A stretch of DNA of 37,314 nucleotides from CANJDH01 sp031430015 (GCA_031430015.1 JANPAR010000312.1:1-37314), one strand, 5' to 3'. Shown: positions 7,503-15,955, numbered from the stretch's first letter. Made by a program: numbers and translations. The notes: generated by a model not told the origin, from the sequence alone.

Positions 7503-8702
7503 TCATCGCTTGCCGCCAACATCAATCGCGCCGCTCGCCTGCAGCGCCGCAATCTCGTCTGGTGTGAAGCCAGCCTCGCGCAACACCTCATCCGTATGCT
7601 CGCCCAACATCGGCGGCGTGCGCACCGCTGCGCGCGGCTCACCGCGAAAGCGCACCGGCAGCCCCATGTTGCGCACCGTACCCACCACCGGATGCTCGGA
7701 GGTGACGATCAACTCACGCGTCGCCACCTGTTCATGCGCGAGTGCCTGATCGAGGGTGTGGATCGGCGAGCACGGCACCGACGCCGCGCGCATGGCATCG
7801 AGCCAATAGGCAATCGTCTGCGTTTCGATTTTGCGCTGCACCAGCTCGACAATGCGCGTGCGGTTTTTGACGCGCATCGCGTTGGTCGCAAAATCCGGAT
7901 CGTCACGCAGGGCGTCGAGGCCAGCAGCGGGGCAGAAGCGCTTCCACTGCGCTTCATTGCCGACGCCGATCATGAGCGAGCCATCGGACGCCTTGAACGC
8001 CTGGTAAGGCGACATTGCCGGGTGCCCGGTGCCCATTGGCTGCGGCAGCTTGCCGGTGAACCAGTAGTTCTGCGCAACGTACCCCATCATGCCCAGTGCG
8101 GTATCGAGCAGCGAGACTTCGAGATACATGCCTTCTCCGGTCTTGCCACGCTCGATCAATGCGGCCAGAATGCCGCTCAGGGCATGCATGCCGGTGCCGA
8201 GGTCAACCGGTGAAAAACTCGCACGTGCGTAGTCGCCCCCCGGCACGCCCATGGTGCTGAGCATGCCGCTGAAGGCTTGCAGCATCACGTCGTAGCCGGG
8301 CGCGTTGCCGAGCGGACCCTCACGGCCATAACCAGACACTTCGCAATAAATCAGCTTCGGATTGATCGCGCGCAGGGTCTCGTAATCCACACCGAGCTTT
8401 GCCGCCGTGCCGCCGCCAAAGCCCTGCAACACCACATCGGCGCGCGCAGCCAAGCGATGCACCAACTTGCGCCCTTCGGGGCTTTTCAAATCAACTGCGA
8501 GGCTGCGCTTGTTGTGATTGACCGAAAAGAAATGGGCCGATTCCCCGCTCTTCTGTGGCTGCCAGGCGCGCGTGTCGTCGCCGCTGCCGACCGGCTCGAT
8601 CTTGGTGACGTCAGCGCCAAGCTCGCCAAGATATTGCCCGCACAGCGGGCCGGCCAGCACTTTGGAGAGGTCGAGGACGCGGATGCCAGTGAGCGGGCGC
8701 AT
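7503..8702 (-). CDS. CaiB/BaiF class III CoA-transferase
   Basis: 399 residues from the ATG at 8702, which gives the usual family start M-R-P-L-T-G-I-R-V-L-D-L-S. In-frame upstream starts at 8741 (ATG) and 8753 (GTG) would add 13 or 17 serine-rich residues with no family support. The probable nucleophile is D167 in S-P-V-D-L-G-T-G-M-H, followed by G-K-T-G-E-G-M-Y-L-E-V-S-L-L-D. The glycine-rich stretch G-F-G-G-G-T-A near residue 95 is the flexible loop of this family. It is distinct from the CoA-transferase at 3694, so two acyl substrates or an acid-to-acid exchange step are likely. The MaoC gene follows on the same strand. Exact substrate unknown; cytoplasmic. Confidence 0.92.
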   Translation of the reverse strand: MRPLTGIRVLDLSKVLAGPLCGQYLGELGADVTKIEPVGSGDDTRAWQPQKSGESAHFFSVNHNKRSLAVDLKSPEGRKLVHRLAARADVVLQGFGGGTAAKLGVDYETLRAINPKLIYCEVSGYGREGPLGNAPGYDVMLQAFSGMLSTMGVPGGDYARASFSPVDLGTGMHALSGILAALIERGKTGEGMYLEVSLLDTALGMMGYVAQNYWFTGKLPQPMGTGHPAMSPYQAFKASDGSLMIGVGNEAQWKRFCPAAGLDALRDDPDFATNAMRVKNRTRIVELVQRKIETQTIAYWLDAMRAASVPCSPIHTLDQALAHEQVATRELIVTSEHPVVGTVRNMGLPVRFRGEPRAAVRTPPMLGEHTDEVLREAGFTPDEIAALQASGAIDVGGKR

Positions 8703-8907
8703 GGCTTTGCTGGAAGAAGTGGGGACAGAGGATGCGATCATCAGAGGCGTCACCGGTATTGGCGAGAATGGATAAAACGAGGAAACAAATGCCGGCTGCG
8801 AACCTGGACAGATGATTCGCTACGCGCACGGCATCCGCACATGCTTGGCGGTCAAACCAAGCTGCGGCATACTAGCGTCTTGGGCGTCGCATAGAGTGAA
8901 GTCAGCC

Positions 8908-9195
8908 ATGAGCATACTAAACAAGATCGAAGCCGAAATCGCGGCGCTGCCGCCGACCTTGCGCGCCGAGGTGCTCGATTTCGTCCGGTTCGTCAAGCAG
9001 CGGCATGGTCTGGCCTCGTCCATGGCGGCGCCTGCATCATCGCCCCCTGCTGCCACACCCGATGCAGGTGATTCCCCTCTATATCAAGCACTGACCGCGA
9101 CCGGATTTGTCGGCTGCATAGAGTCTGCCGAGCAACTGGCCACGCATTACAAGAGCGCACTCGATTTCTCCGCCAAGAGCGGCGCAGGTTCATGA
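8908..9195 (+). CDS. DUF2281-like small protein, possible antitoxin
   Basis: 95 residues. The N-terminal part, M-S-I-L-N-K-I-E-A-E-I-A-A-L-P followed by L-R-A-E-V-L-D-F-V-R-F-V-K-Q, is the short helix pair of DUF2281, a domain often found in type II antitoxins. A proline/alanine-rich linker (about 43-57) leads to a C-terminal segment, G-F-V-G-C-I-E-S, like the toxin-binding tails of such antitoxins. The start at 8908 is chosen because the domain begins exactly there. The stop overlaps the ATG of a 27-residue frame as ATGA, the layout usual for antitoxin-toxin pairs, yet no full toxin gene follows. Confidence 0.6.
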   Translation: MSILNKIEAEIAALPPTLRAEVLDFVRFVKQRHGLASSMAAPASSPPAATPDAGDSPLYQALTATGFVGCIESAEQLATHYKSALDFSAKSGAGS

Positions 9196-9275
9196 TTGCG
9201 GATCAGCGCGACTTTCACGCATACCGGTGGAAGAACCAGCATCCTTTTCGCAACCTGCTGCTTGAGCAGGCTTGA
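9192..9275 (+). CDS. 27-residue frame coupled to the DUF2281 gene
   Basis: A very short frame, M-I-A-D-Q-R-D-F-H-A-Y-R-W-K to L-L-L-E-Q-A, whose ATG overlaps the upstream stop as ATGA. This overlap is what a cotranslated partner would show. It matches no toxin I recognise and may be the stump of a deleted partner gene or pure chance. Confidence 0.25.
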   Translation: MIADQRDFHAYRWKNQHPFRNLLLEQA

Positions 9276-9358
9276 TCGGATGCTCATGGCGCTCCTGCGG
9301 GCGCCTAGCGCTGCTCGCCGGGCGGCTCAATGCCGCACTCATCAAGGCGCCCCACCCT

Positions 9359-10333
9359 TCACTGCGGCTCAATCCCCGCCGCCTTGATCAGCGCCTCCCA
9401 TTTCGGAATGTCGGCCTTGAGCACTTGGGTAATCTCGGCGCTCGACAGGGCGAGCACTTCAGTGGTCAAGGCGGCGAAGCGTGCCTTGACTTCGGGCCGC
9501 GCGAGTGCGGCCCGAATCGCGCGGTCGAGGCGCTCGATCACCGGCACTGGCGTCCCGGTGGGTGCGGCCACCGTGATCAGGGTTTCAAGCGTCATGCCGG
9601 GCAAGGTCTCGGACAAAATCGGCACGTTAGGCGCAGCGCTGCTGCGCGCACGCGCTGAAATGGCGAGGGCACGCAGGCGCCCGGTGTTCAACTGCACCAC
9701 GCCATTGCCGATATCGACGATGGCCGACTCGACCTGCCCGCCCACCAGATCGGTGATCGCCTGCGGCGTGCCGCGGTAGCTGATCGGTGTGAGACTCGCC
9801 TTGGTGGCGTTGGTGAACATGGCGAGCATCATTTGCGCGCTCGGTGAGCCGTAGCCGGTGGTGACGCCATCGCGCTGTGCCTTCGATGCCTGCACCAGAT
9901 CGGCTATCGATTTGACCGGTGACGAGTCCTTGACCATGAACATCATCGAGGTTGAGCCGATGCCCGCAACCACGGTGAAATCCTTCGCCGGATCGTAGGT
10001 GACGTTTTTGTACAGGCTCGGGCCGACATACATGGTCGACGAGGCCATCAACAGGGTGTAGCCATCGGGCTTGCTGCGCGCCACGTGGGCACCGGCGATC
10101 ACGCCCTGCGCGCCGGCGCGGTTGTCGACCAGCACGCTTTGGCCGAGAATCTCCTGCAGTGCTGCCGCAACTGGCCGCGTGACGCCGTCGGTGATCGAGC
10201 CGGCCGGGAACGGCACTACCATCGTGATGGGGCGGTTGGGGAAATCCTGCGCGTGCAAAACGGGCGCGGTCGCGTAGAGCAAGGCTGCGGCCAGCCAGAT
10301 GATGATTCGATACAGTGACCGGGTGGATGTCAT
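9359..10333 (-). CDS. Bug/TctC-family periplasmic solute-binding protein
   Basis: 324 residues from the ATG at 10333, with AAGGA about six bases upstream on its strand; a longer in-frame start at 10393 would bury the signal peptide. Residues 1-28 are a Sec signal (M-T-S-T-R-S-L-Y-R, a hydrophobic core, cleavage after L-H-A). The mature form starts Q-D-F-P-N-R-P-I-T-M-V-V and has V-P-F-P-A-G-S-I-T-D, N-R-A-G-A-Q-G, P-D-G-Y-T-L-L and a carboxylate-loop variant I-S-Y-R-G-T-P-Q with Arg instead of the common Lys. The loop P-A-G-S-I-T-D replaces the more frequent P-P-G-G-T-x-D, hinting at a different ligand. No permease genes are adjacent. Confidence 0.92.
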   Translation of the reverse strand: MTSTRSLYRIIIWLAAALLYATAPVLHAQDFPNRPITMVVPFPAGSITDGVTRPVAAALQEILGQSVLVDNRAGAQGVIAGAHVARSKPDGYTLLMASSTMYVGPSLYKNVTYDPAKDFTVVAGIGSTSMMFMVKDSSPVKSIADLVQASKAQRDGVTTGYGSPSAQMMLAMFTNATKASLTPISYRGTPQAITDLVGGQVESAIVDIGNGVVQLNTGRLRALAISARARSSAAPNVPILSETLPGMTLETLITVAAPTGTPVPVIERLDRAIRAALARPEVKARFAALTTEVLALSSAEITQVLKADIPKWEALIKAAGIEPQ

Positions 10334-10521
10334 GCGGGGTCCTTGGTCTGGTGCAGTCAGATGAATGTGGGCAATCGCATAGCACGCGCCCACTCCGGAG
10401 AGAATTCTAAACGGCGCGTGACTCCCGATCTCTGTGCGACCATAGCGCTTGCGTGTTCAACTTGCTGAGCGCCCTTTCATCCCTTGCCCATTCCCCCAGC
10501 TATCGCCTCGCGCCACTCACC

Positions 10522-11181
10522 ATGATCTCCCATCTGCTGCGACTGTACGCCGATACGCCTGCCGCTGGCCACGGCGCGACACCACTGCTGGCCTTGCCGC
10601 GTGCAATCTACGTCGTCTCCGGCAGCGCCAACGTGCGCGCCGCAGGACAAGCCGCATCACTTGAACCCAACAGCGCGTGGTGCGGGAGCGTGGCACCCAC
10701 AGTCACTGCCGGAAAAAGCGGCGCGCGCCTGTTGCGCTGGGAGTTGGTGCGCAAGGATGCCTCAGCCGCACAAGCAATCGCGAACCCCGCCTCGACACTC
10801 ACGCTCGTGCAGGAAATCACGCTTGATCCTGCATCCGAATACCTGATGCGCTGCGACCGCGTTGGCTTTCCGGCGGGTGGCGAAGCGCTGACCCACGTGC
10901 ACCAAGGCCCCGGCATTCGCTGCCTGTTGGCGGGGGCGATTCGCATCGACAGCGAGGGCGCGTCGCACGCGTATGCGCCGGGTGAGGCATGGTTTGAGGC
11001 CGGGCCAGAGCCGGTCTATGCCGCTGCGTCCCGCGACACCCCCAGCGCCTTTGTCCGCGTCATGATCCTGCCGCGCACCTGTCACGGCAAAAGCTCGATC
11101 CGCTATGTGCGGCCCGAAGATGCGGACAAACCAAAATCACAGACCTATCAAATATTCGCTGACGAATTCATCGAAACCTGA
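10522..11181 (+). CDS. cupin-domain protein
   Basis: 219 residues from ATG 10522 (M-I-S-H-L-L-R-L-Y-A); an upstream in-frame start at 10453 adds a leader-like stretch without a clear cleavage site. The protein is two repeats of a beta-rich fold. The second holds a cupin signature: G-G-E-A-L-T-H-V-H-Q-G-P-G-I-R-C-L-L-A-G, then Y-A-P-G-E-A-W-F-E. The H-x-H pair in T-H-V-H is a likely metal site, with a Glu or His from the second motif. No enzyme partner is clear; such proteins often sit beside Bug genes in Burkholderiales. It diverges from the Bug gene across about 190 bases. Function unknown. Confidence 0.65.
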   Translation: MISHLLRLYADTPAAGHGATPLLALPRAIYVVSGSANVRAAGQAASLEPNSAWCGSVAPTVTAGKSGARLLRWELVRKDASAAQAIANPASTLTLVQEITLDPASEYLMRCDRVGFPAGGEALTHVHQGPGIRCLLAGAIRIDSEGASHAYAPGEAWFEAGPEPVYAAASRDTPSAFVRVMILPRTCHGKSSIRYVRPEDADKPKSQTYQIFADEFIET

Positions 11182-11289
11182 AATTGCACGAGACGGATGC
11201 TTGCCGCGCGCGGTGTGAACAGCGGCTCCCCCCGGTCATTCAGGATGCACCCAGCAAATCCACTCGTGCGGGCACGCGCTTGTGCCAGA

Positions 11290-11415
11290 GCGTTCCGGCA
11301 AAACGGTCGCGGTGCATTCGGCTCGCCGACGTTCTTTGTCGGTACAGAAATGTTTTTTGGCAAAGACCGCCTTTTAGATGTGGAGGAAGAAATTCTCCGC
11401 CGCAAAAGCAACTGA
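11290..11415 (+). pseudogene. remnant of a 2-hydroxychromene-2-carboxylate isomerase (DsbA/GST-kappa family) gene
   Basis: Only the last ~41 codons of the frame look real. G-A-F-G-S-P-T-F-F-V-G-T-E-M-F-F-G-K-D-R, then L-L-D-V-E-E-E-I-L, is the highly conserved C-terminus of these glutathione-dependent isomerases (G-x-F-G-x-P-T-F with a cis-Pro, then M-F-x-G-x-D-R). Upstream, R-A-C-A-R-A-F-R-Q-N-G could continue the helix before this motif, but no thioredoxin-like N-terminal domain precedes it. The intact family is about 200 residues, so about four-fifths is gone. The stretch 11182-11290 shows nothing I recognise. Confidence 0.7.
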
Positions 11416-11427
11416 TCATACGGTGGC

Positions 11428-11820
11428 TCAGGGGCCGAAACTTGAGCGCAGTTGAATGCCCCAGCGCTCCTCTTGAAACGTGAGCGCGTACAGCGACTCA
11501 TAGACACCGATGACCGAGTTATCGCTGCGAAAACGCGTGTAACTGAGCATGTAGTGCGCTTTGCGTGGATTGAACTGGATCAGATCGCGAGTTCGCCATG
11601 TGCTGTACTTCCAGTCGTCTTCCTTCCTTAGCCGGTCAAACAAGTCCATCGGGTTGCTGCCCGGCTGCTCGTAGACCTTCACACTGCCGGCTGCGAATCG
11701 CACGTGAGGAAAATGCATCGTGGCATCCATCGCCGAGGCGTCATAGGCGTTTACGGCGTCCATGAAATGATCCAGGACGTTTTTGCATTCAACATCTATC
11801 CGTGTTCGTTCGTCAGTCAT
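11428..11820 (-). CDS. NTF2-like (SnoaL-type) protein
   Basis: 130 residues from ATG 11820 (M-T-D-E-R-T-R-I-D-V-E), with GGAGA about nine bases upstream; the open frame extends further up but without coding character. The pattern F-M-D-A-V-N-A-Y-D-A-S-A-M-D-A-T-M-H-F-P-H-V-R-F is the helix-then-strand opening of NTF2/SnoaL-fold proteins, which include small hydratases, isomerases and ligand-binding proteins. Aromatic residues later (W-R-T-R-D, H-Y-M-L-S-Y-T-R-F) would line the cone-shaped pocket. No signal peptide. It diverges from the ThDP enzyme gene across 200 bases. The substrate cannot be told. Confidence 0.65.
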   Translation of the reverse strand: MTDERTRIDVECKNVLDHFMDAVNAYDASAMDATMHFPHVRFAAGSVKVYEQPGSNPMDLFDRLRKEDDWKYSTWRTRDLIQFNPRKAHYMLSYTRFRSDNSVIGVYESLYALTFQEERWGIQLRSSFGP

Positions 11821-11944
11821 GATTTGCTGTCTCCGGTTGAAAAGGAAAGCGATGTCCGCGCTGCAGATTATCGGGCCACCGCAAGACATATACTCTGCCG
11901 GGCGTTGCGCCGAGGGCAGCCAATGGCCGTCGTTGGCAACCGCA

Positions 11945-11959
11945 AAACATAAAATGTTT
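11945..11959. promoter_or_regulatory. inverted repeat in the divergent NTF2-like / ThDP enzyme intergenic region
   Basis: AAACAT, three bases, ATGTTT: a perfect six-base inverted repeat between two divergent genes. It sits about 60 bases before the ThDP enzyme start and could bind a dimeric regulator. No regulator is identified. Confidence 0.35.
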
Positions 11960-11972
11960 CTTTGCACAATCC

Positions 11973-12000
11973 TTGACCATGGAGCATCAGGAAATATCGT
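11973..12000 (+). promoter_or_regulatory. possible sigma-70 promoter for the ThDP enzyme
   Basis: TTGACC and TATCGT separated by 16 bases, ending 20 bases before the start codon of the ThDP enzyme. The match is moderate and the transcription start would lie close to the ATG, so this is a guess. Confidence 0.25.
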
Positions 12001-12020
12001 CTGTTCCCTGAGCCAACACA

Positions 12021-13733
12021 ATGACACTTTCCGTTTCCAGCCGCACCGGCGGCGAAATTCTCGTCGATCAACTCAAAATCCACGGCGTGCGCCACGCGTT
12101 TTGCGTGCCCGGCGAGTCCTATCTTGCGGTGCTCGATGCGCTCTACGGGGCGCGCGACACGATTGAACTGATCGTCGCGCGGCAAGACGGCGGCGCGGGG
12201 TTCATGGCCGGTGCCTACGGCAAGATGACCGGCAAACCCGGCATCTGTTTTGTCACGCGCGGGCCGGGGGCGACCAATGCATCGATTGCGGTACACACCG
12301 CGTTTCAGGATTCCGACCCGATGATTTTGTTCGTCGGGCAGGTGGCGAGTGATCAGGTCGAGCGCGAAGCGTTTCAGGAGATGGACTACCGCCGTATGTT
12401 TGGCCAGATGGCGAAGTGGGTTGCGCAGATCGACCGTGCCGACCGCATTCCCGAATACGTGAGCCACGCGTTTCACACTGCCGTGTCGGGCCGCCCCGGC
12501 CCCGTTGTGCTCGCATTGCCGGAAGACATGCTCACTTCGATGGCGAGTGTGGCCGATGCCGGCTGCTTCAAAACCGTGCAGGCCTCGCCCGGCGCTGCCG
12601 ATATGGCACGGCTGAAAGCCTTGGTGGAAGCGGCTCACAGGCCGATGGTCATTCTCGGCGGGACTGGGTGGACTTCGCAGGGCATCGGCGATTTGCGTGC
12701 GTTCATCGAACATTTCGACTTGCCCGCGGGTTGCTCGTTCCGTTTTCAGGATCTGGTCGATAACCGCCTGCCCAACTATGTGGGCGACGTTGGCATTGGC
12801 ATCAACCCGCTGTTGGCCAAGCGCGTCAAAGAAGCTGATGTGATTCTCGCCATCGGCGCGCGCCTGGGCGAGATGACAACTTCAGGCTACACCTTGCTCA
12901 CCCCGCCGGTCACGCAGCAAACCTTGATTCACGTTCACAACGACCCCAACGAGCTTGGGCGCGTGTATCAGGGCGAACTGCTGATCGCATCGGGCATGAA
13001 CCAATTTGCCGCCGCGGCCAAGGCTCTTGGCAAACCGGGCGCGATCCACTACGCGAATGAGACCCGCACCGCACGCGCCGAATACGAGACCTGGCAATCG
13101 ACCGCTTACAAGGGCATGCCGGGCAAGGTCGAGTTGCGCGACATCATCCGCATCATGGAAGACGCGCTGCCCGAAGACACCGTCTACACCAACGGTGCCG
13201 GCAATTTCTCCGGCTGGCTGCACCGCTTTCACCGCTACACCACGCACCGCACCCAGTTGGCACCGACCGCCGGCTCGATGGGCTATGGCGTGCCGGCCGC
13301 GATTGCTGCCAAGACCTCAGACCGCACGCGCACCGTGGTTTCGTTCAACGGCGACGGCTGTTACATGATGAACGGGCAGGAGCTCGCTACCGCCGTGCAT
13401 CACCAGCTCAACGTGATCTTCATCATCGTCAACAACGGCATCTACGGCACCATCCGCATGCACCAGGAGCGCGACTACCCCGAGCGCGTGCACGGCACCA
13501 CCTTCACCAATCCCGATTTCGCCGCGCTCGCCAAGGCCTATGGTGCGCACGGCGAAACCGTGACCGAGACAGCGCAATTCGCGGGTGCGTTGAAGCGCAG
13601 TGTGGCGAGCGGCTTGCCGAGTGTGATCGAAGTGGTAATCGACCCCAATGCCATCACCACGCAGACCACCATCAGTGCCCTGCGTGAGAAGGCGCTCAAG
13701 CAGCGGGATTGGAAAGCAGCGAGTTTCAATTGA
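12021..13733 (+). CDS. thiamine-diphosphate-dependent enzyme, acetolactate synthase-like
   Basis: 570 residues, full length for the IlvB/POX/benzoylformate decarboxylase superfamily. Domains in order: pyrimidine-binding (about 8-175, with T-R-G-P-G-A-T-N at 79-86), central (about 190-330) and pyrophosphate-binding (about 370-550). The ThDP-Mg motif is G-D-G at 444-446 through N-N at 471-472. The residue that should activate the ThDP aminopyrimidine, Glu in most relatives (R-H-E-Q-G-A or R-Q-E-G-G-A), is D56 here in R-Q-D-G-G-A. No regulatory-subunit gene is near, so this is probably a catabolic decarboxylase, carboligase or lyase of 2-oxo or oxalyl/sulfo-type acids and not biosynthetic acetolactate synthase. 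A TRAP permease gene follows on the same strand. Confidence 0.9.
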   Translation: MTLSVSSRTGGEILVDQLKIHGVRHAFCVPGESYLAVLDALYGARDTIELIVARQDGGAGFMAGAYGKMTGKPGICFVTRGPGATNASIAVHTAFQDSDPMILFVGQVASDQVEREAFQEMDYRRMFGQMAKWVAQIDRADRIPEYVSHAFHTAVSGRPGPVVLALPEDMLTSMASVADAGCFKTVQASPGAADMARLKALVEAAHRPMVILGGTGWTSQGIGDLRAFIEHFDLPAGCSFRFQDLVDNRLPNYVGDVGIGINPLLAKRVKEADVILAIGARLGEMTTSGYTLLTPPVTQQTLIHVHNDPNELGRVYQGELLIASGMNQFAAAAKALGKPGAIHYANETRTARAEYETWQSTAYKGMPGKVELRDIIRIMEDALPEDTVYTNGAGNFSGWLHRFHRYTTHRTQLAPTAGSMGYGVPAAIAAKTSDRTRTVVSFNGDGCYMMNGQELATAVHHQLNVIFIIVNNGIYGTIRMHQERDYPERVHGTTFTNPDFAALAKAYGAHGETVTETAQFAGALKRSVASGLPSVIEVVIDPNAITTQTTISALREKALKQRDWKAASFN

Positions 13734-13858
13734 AGATGATCGCAGCGCGCTTCGCCCCGCAGCGCCTGGCGTTAGCGCATCCGCAGCGAAACCCTCGGTG
13801 AACCCTCAGTGAACTCGCGACTGAACCCGCCACTGAACCCATCGGCGAGACACGCCCC

Positions 13859-15175
13859 ATGATGAGCTGGGAATTCGCCGCCTGGCTGCTGCTCGGCGGC
13901 TCCACAGTGCTGCTGTTTCTGGGGCTGCCAGTCGCGTTTTCGTTTCTGGTCATCAACCTCGTGGGCGCGCTGCTTTACCTCGGCGGCGAGGCCGGGCTGA
14001 TGCAACTGGCGCGCAACAGCGTGAGCTCGGTGATGAGCTTTTCCCTCACACCCATTCCGCTGTTTGTGCTGATGGGCGAAGTGCTGTTTCACACCGGCCT
14101 CGCAGTCAAGGTGATTGATGGCATCGAGCGCTTGATCCAGCAGGTGCCAGGGCGTCTCGCCGTTGTTGCGGTGGTGGCGGGCACGGTGTTCTCGGCGATT
14201 TCCGGCTCGACCATTGCCACTACCGCCATGCTCGGCAGCCTGATGCTGCCGGTGATGCTGGCACGCGGTTATCACCCGACCATCGCCGCCGGGCCGATCA
14301 TGGCGATTGGTGCGGTCGACATGTTGATCCCGCCCTCGGCGCTCACGGTGCTGCTCGGCTCGTTGTCGGGCATTTCGATTTCCAAATTGCTCATCGGTGG
14401 CGTGCTGCCGGGCATGCTGTTGTCGGTGGCCTTCGTGATTTACATCGTGGTACGCGTCAAGACCAAGCCCGAGCTCGCGCCAGCTTCCGAACTCGAAGAG
14501 CACCACGGCTGGGACAAGCTGCGGCCGTTTTTTCAATACGTGATTCCGCTGGTGTCGATCTTCGCCATCGTGGTGGCCTCCATGGCGGCGGGCTGGGCCA
14601 CGCCGACCGAGTCGGCCGCCATCGGCGCGCTCGCCACCATCGTGCTCGCAGGCTTGTACCGTGCGCTGACCTGGGATGCGCTGCTGAAATCGCTGCGCGG
14701 CACGGTCGGCATCTCGTGCATGATTTTGTTCATCATCGTTGGTGCGACGACGTTCTCGCAAATTCTCTCGTTTTCGGGCGCGTCCAACGGCCTGGTGCAA
14801 CTCATCACCGGCCAGGGTTACCCGCAGTGGGCGGTGATCGCCGGCATGATGCTGATCCTGATTTTCCTCGGCATCTTTGTCGATCAGGTCAGCATGATGA
14901 TGATCACGCTGCCGATCTTCATGCCGGTGGTGCAGGCGATGAATATTGACCTGGTCTGGTTCGGCGTGATGTTCCTGATCTGCATGCAGCTCGGGTTGCT
15001 GCTGCCGCCGCACGGCATGCTGATCATGACCATGAAAGGTGTGGCGCCGCCGGAGGTATTGATGTCCGATATCTTTCGTGCCGTGGTGCCCTATGTGGCG
15101 ATGAGTTTGGTGCTGCTGGCGCTGGTATTCTTCGTGCCCGCCGTGGCGACCTGGCTGCCTGCGCTGCTGGGTTGA
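13859..15175 (+). CDS. TRAP transporter large permease, DctM family
   Basis: 438 residues, about 12 transmembrane helices, the ion-coupled permease of tripartite ATP-independent periplasmic transporters. Family traits include L-F-L-G-L-P-V-A-F near the start, P-L-F-V-L-M-G-E around residue 62, F-S-A-I-S-G-S-T-I-A-T-T near 118, I-P-P-S-A near 160 and L-L-L-P-P-H-G-M near the C-terminus. A DctM normally works with a DctP binding protein and a small DctQ subunit; neither lies within this window, and the 125 bases upstream hold only T-G-A-A-C-C-C-like short repeats. Partners must be elsewhere, or the gene is a leftover of a larger operon. Cargo is probably an organic acid. A second ATG three bases downstream is equally possible as start. 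Confidence 0.93.
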   Translation: MMSWEFAAWLLLGGSTVLLFLGLPVAFSFLVINLVGALLYLGGEAGLMQLARNSVSSVMSFSLTPIPLFVLMGEVLFHTGLAVKVIDGIERLIQQVPGRLAVVAVVAGTVFSAISGSTIATTAMLGSLMLPVMLARGYHPTIAAGPIMAIGAVDMLIPPSALTVLLGSLSGISISKLLIGGVLPGMLLSVAFVIYIVVRVKTKPELAPASELEEHHGWDKLRPFFQYVIPLVSIFAIVVASMAAGWATPTESAAIGALATIVLAGLYRALTWDALLKSLRGTVGISCMILFIIVGATTFSQILSFSGASNGLVQLITGQGYPQWAVIAGMMLILIFLGIFVDQVSMMMITLPIFMPVVQAMNIDLVWFGVMFLICMQLGLLLPPHGMLIMTMKGVAPPEVLMSDIFRAVVPYVAMSLVLLALVFFVPAVATWLPALLG

Positions 15176-15215
15176 TGTTTGCTTCACGCCAATCCATTTT
15201 CGAAAGACTCGCCCC

Positions 15216-15908
15216 ATGGCCTCCGCACCGATCAAGATCCTCACCTCGATGGCTACCAAGGACGCCCTCGACGGCCTCGTTAAGGAATATCCGCAAGCCG
15301 CCACGCAGCCGATTGAAATCGAGAGCGTCGGCGGTGTGAAAGCGGCAGACCGTGTGCGCGCCGGTGAAGTGCTCGACGTAATCGTGCTCGCGGCCAGCGT
15401 GATCGACGGCCTGATATCCGAGGGCAAGGTGCGTGCGGGCAGCCGCCACGACTTCGCCAGCTCCGGCGTCACCGTGTGCGTGCGCGCCGGTGCACCCAAG
15501 CCCGACCTCGCCAATGCCGATGCCGTCAAGCGCGCCGTGCTCGCCGCCAAGACCGTGTGCTACTCCACCGGCCCTTCAGGCGTGTACCTGGAAAAATTGT
15601 TCGAGCAGTGGGGCATCAGCGCAATAGTCAGTGCCAAACTGGTGATCGCGCCACCCGGCGTGCCGGTAGGCGGCCTGGTGGCCCAGGGCAAGGGCGAGAT
15701 CGGCTTTCAGCAGTTGAGCGAACTCATCCACATCAAGGGCATCGACATCGCCGGTGGCCTGCCGCCGGACATTCAAAAGCGCACGACATTCTCGGCCGGC
15801 ATTCCAGTGACGAGCCAGAATGTGGAGGCCACACAAGCGCTGCTCGCGTTCATGCTCTCGCCCGCCGCTGCCGCGACCAAGCGCAAGAACGGCATGGAGC
15901 CAGCCTGA
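15216..15908 (+). CDS. ModA-like substrate-binding-domain protein without signal peptide
   Basis: 230 residues with the layout of extracellular solute-binding proteins of the molybdate/sulfate type: I-K-I-L-T-S-M-A-T-K-D-A-L at the start, R-A-G-E-V-L-D-V-I-V in the first lobe, and C-Y-S-T-G-P-S-G-V-Y-L-E-K-L in the second. No signal peptide is present and no in-frame upstream start supplies one, so it should stay in the cytoplasm or be exported unusually. Similar leaderless proteins are common in Burkholderiales and are unassigned. It follows the DctM gene by 40 bases and could be cotranscribed. It could also be a sensor-type binding protein. Ligand unknown. Confidence 0.75.
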   Translation: MASAPIKILTSMATKDALDGLVKEYPQAATQPIEIESVGGVKAADRVRAGEVLDVIVLAASVIDGLISEGKVRAGSRHDFASSGVTVCVRAGAPKPDLANADAVKRAVLAAKTVCYSTGPSGVYLEKLFEQWGISAIVSAKLVIAPPGVPVGGLVAQGKGEIGFQQLSELIHIKGIDIAGGLPPDIQKRTTFSAGIPVTSQNVEATQALLAFMLSPAAAATKRKNGMEPA

Positions 15909-15955
15909 GGCACGGCGGCCGGAACATGGAATGCCGAGTGCTCGGAGACGCGCTA

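Noticed and set aside
13772..15550. Long minus-strand open frame (about 590 codons) over the DctM gene
   Set aside because: Its product is a His/Gln/Arg-rich string with no membrane helix or motif, as expected from antisense of a hydrophobic protein; DctM is certain on the plus strand.
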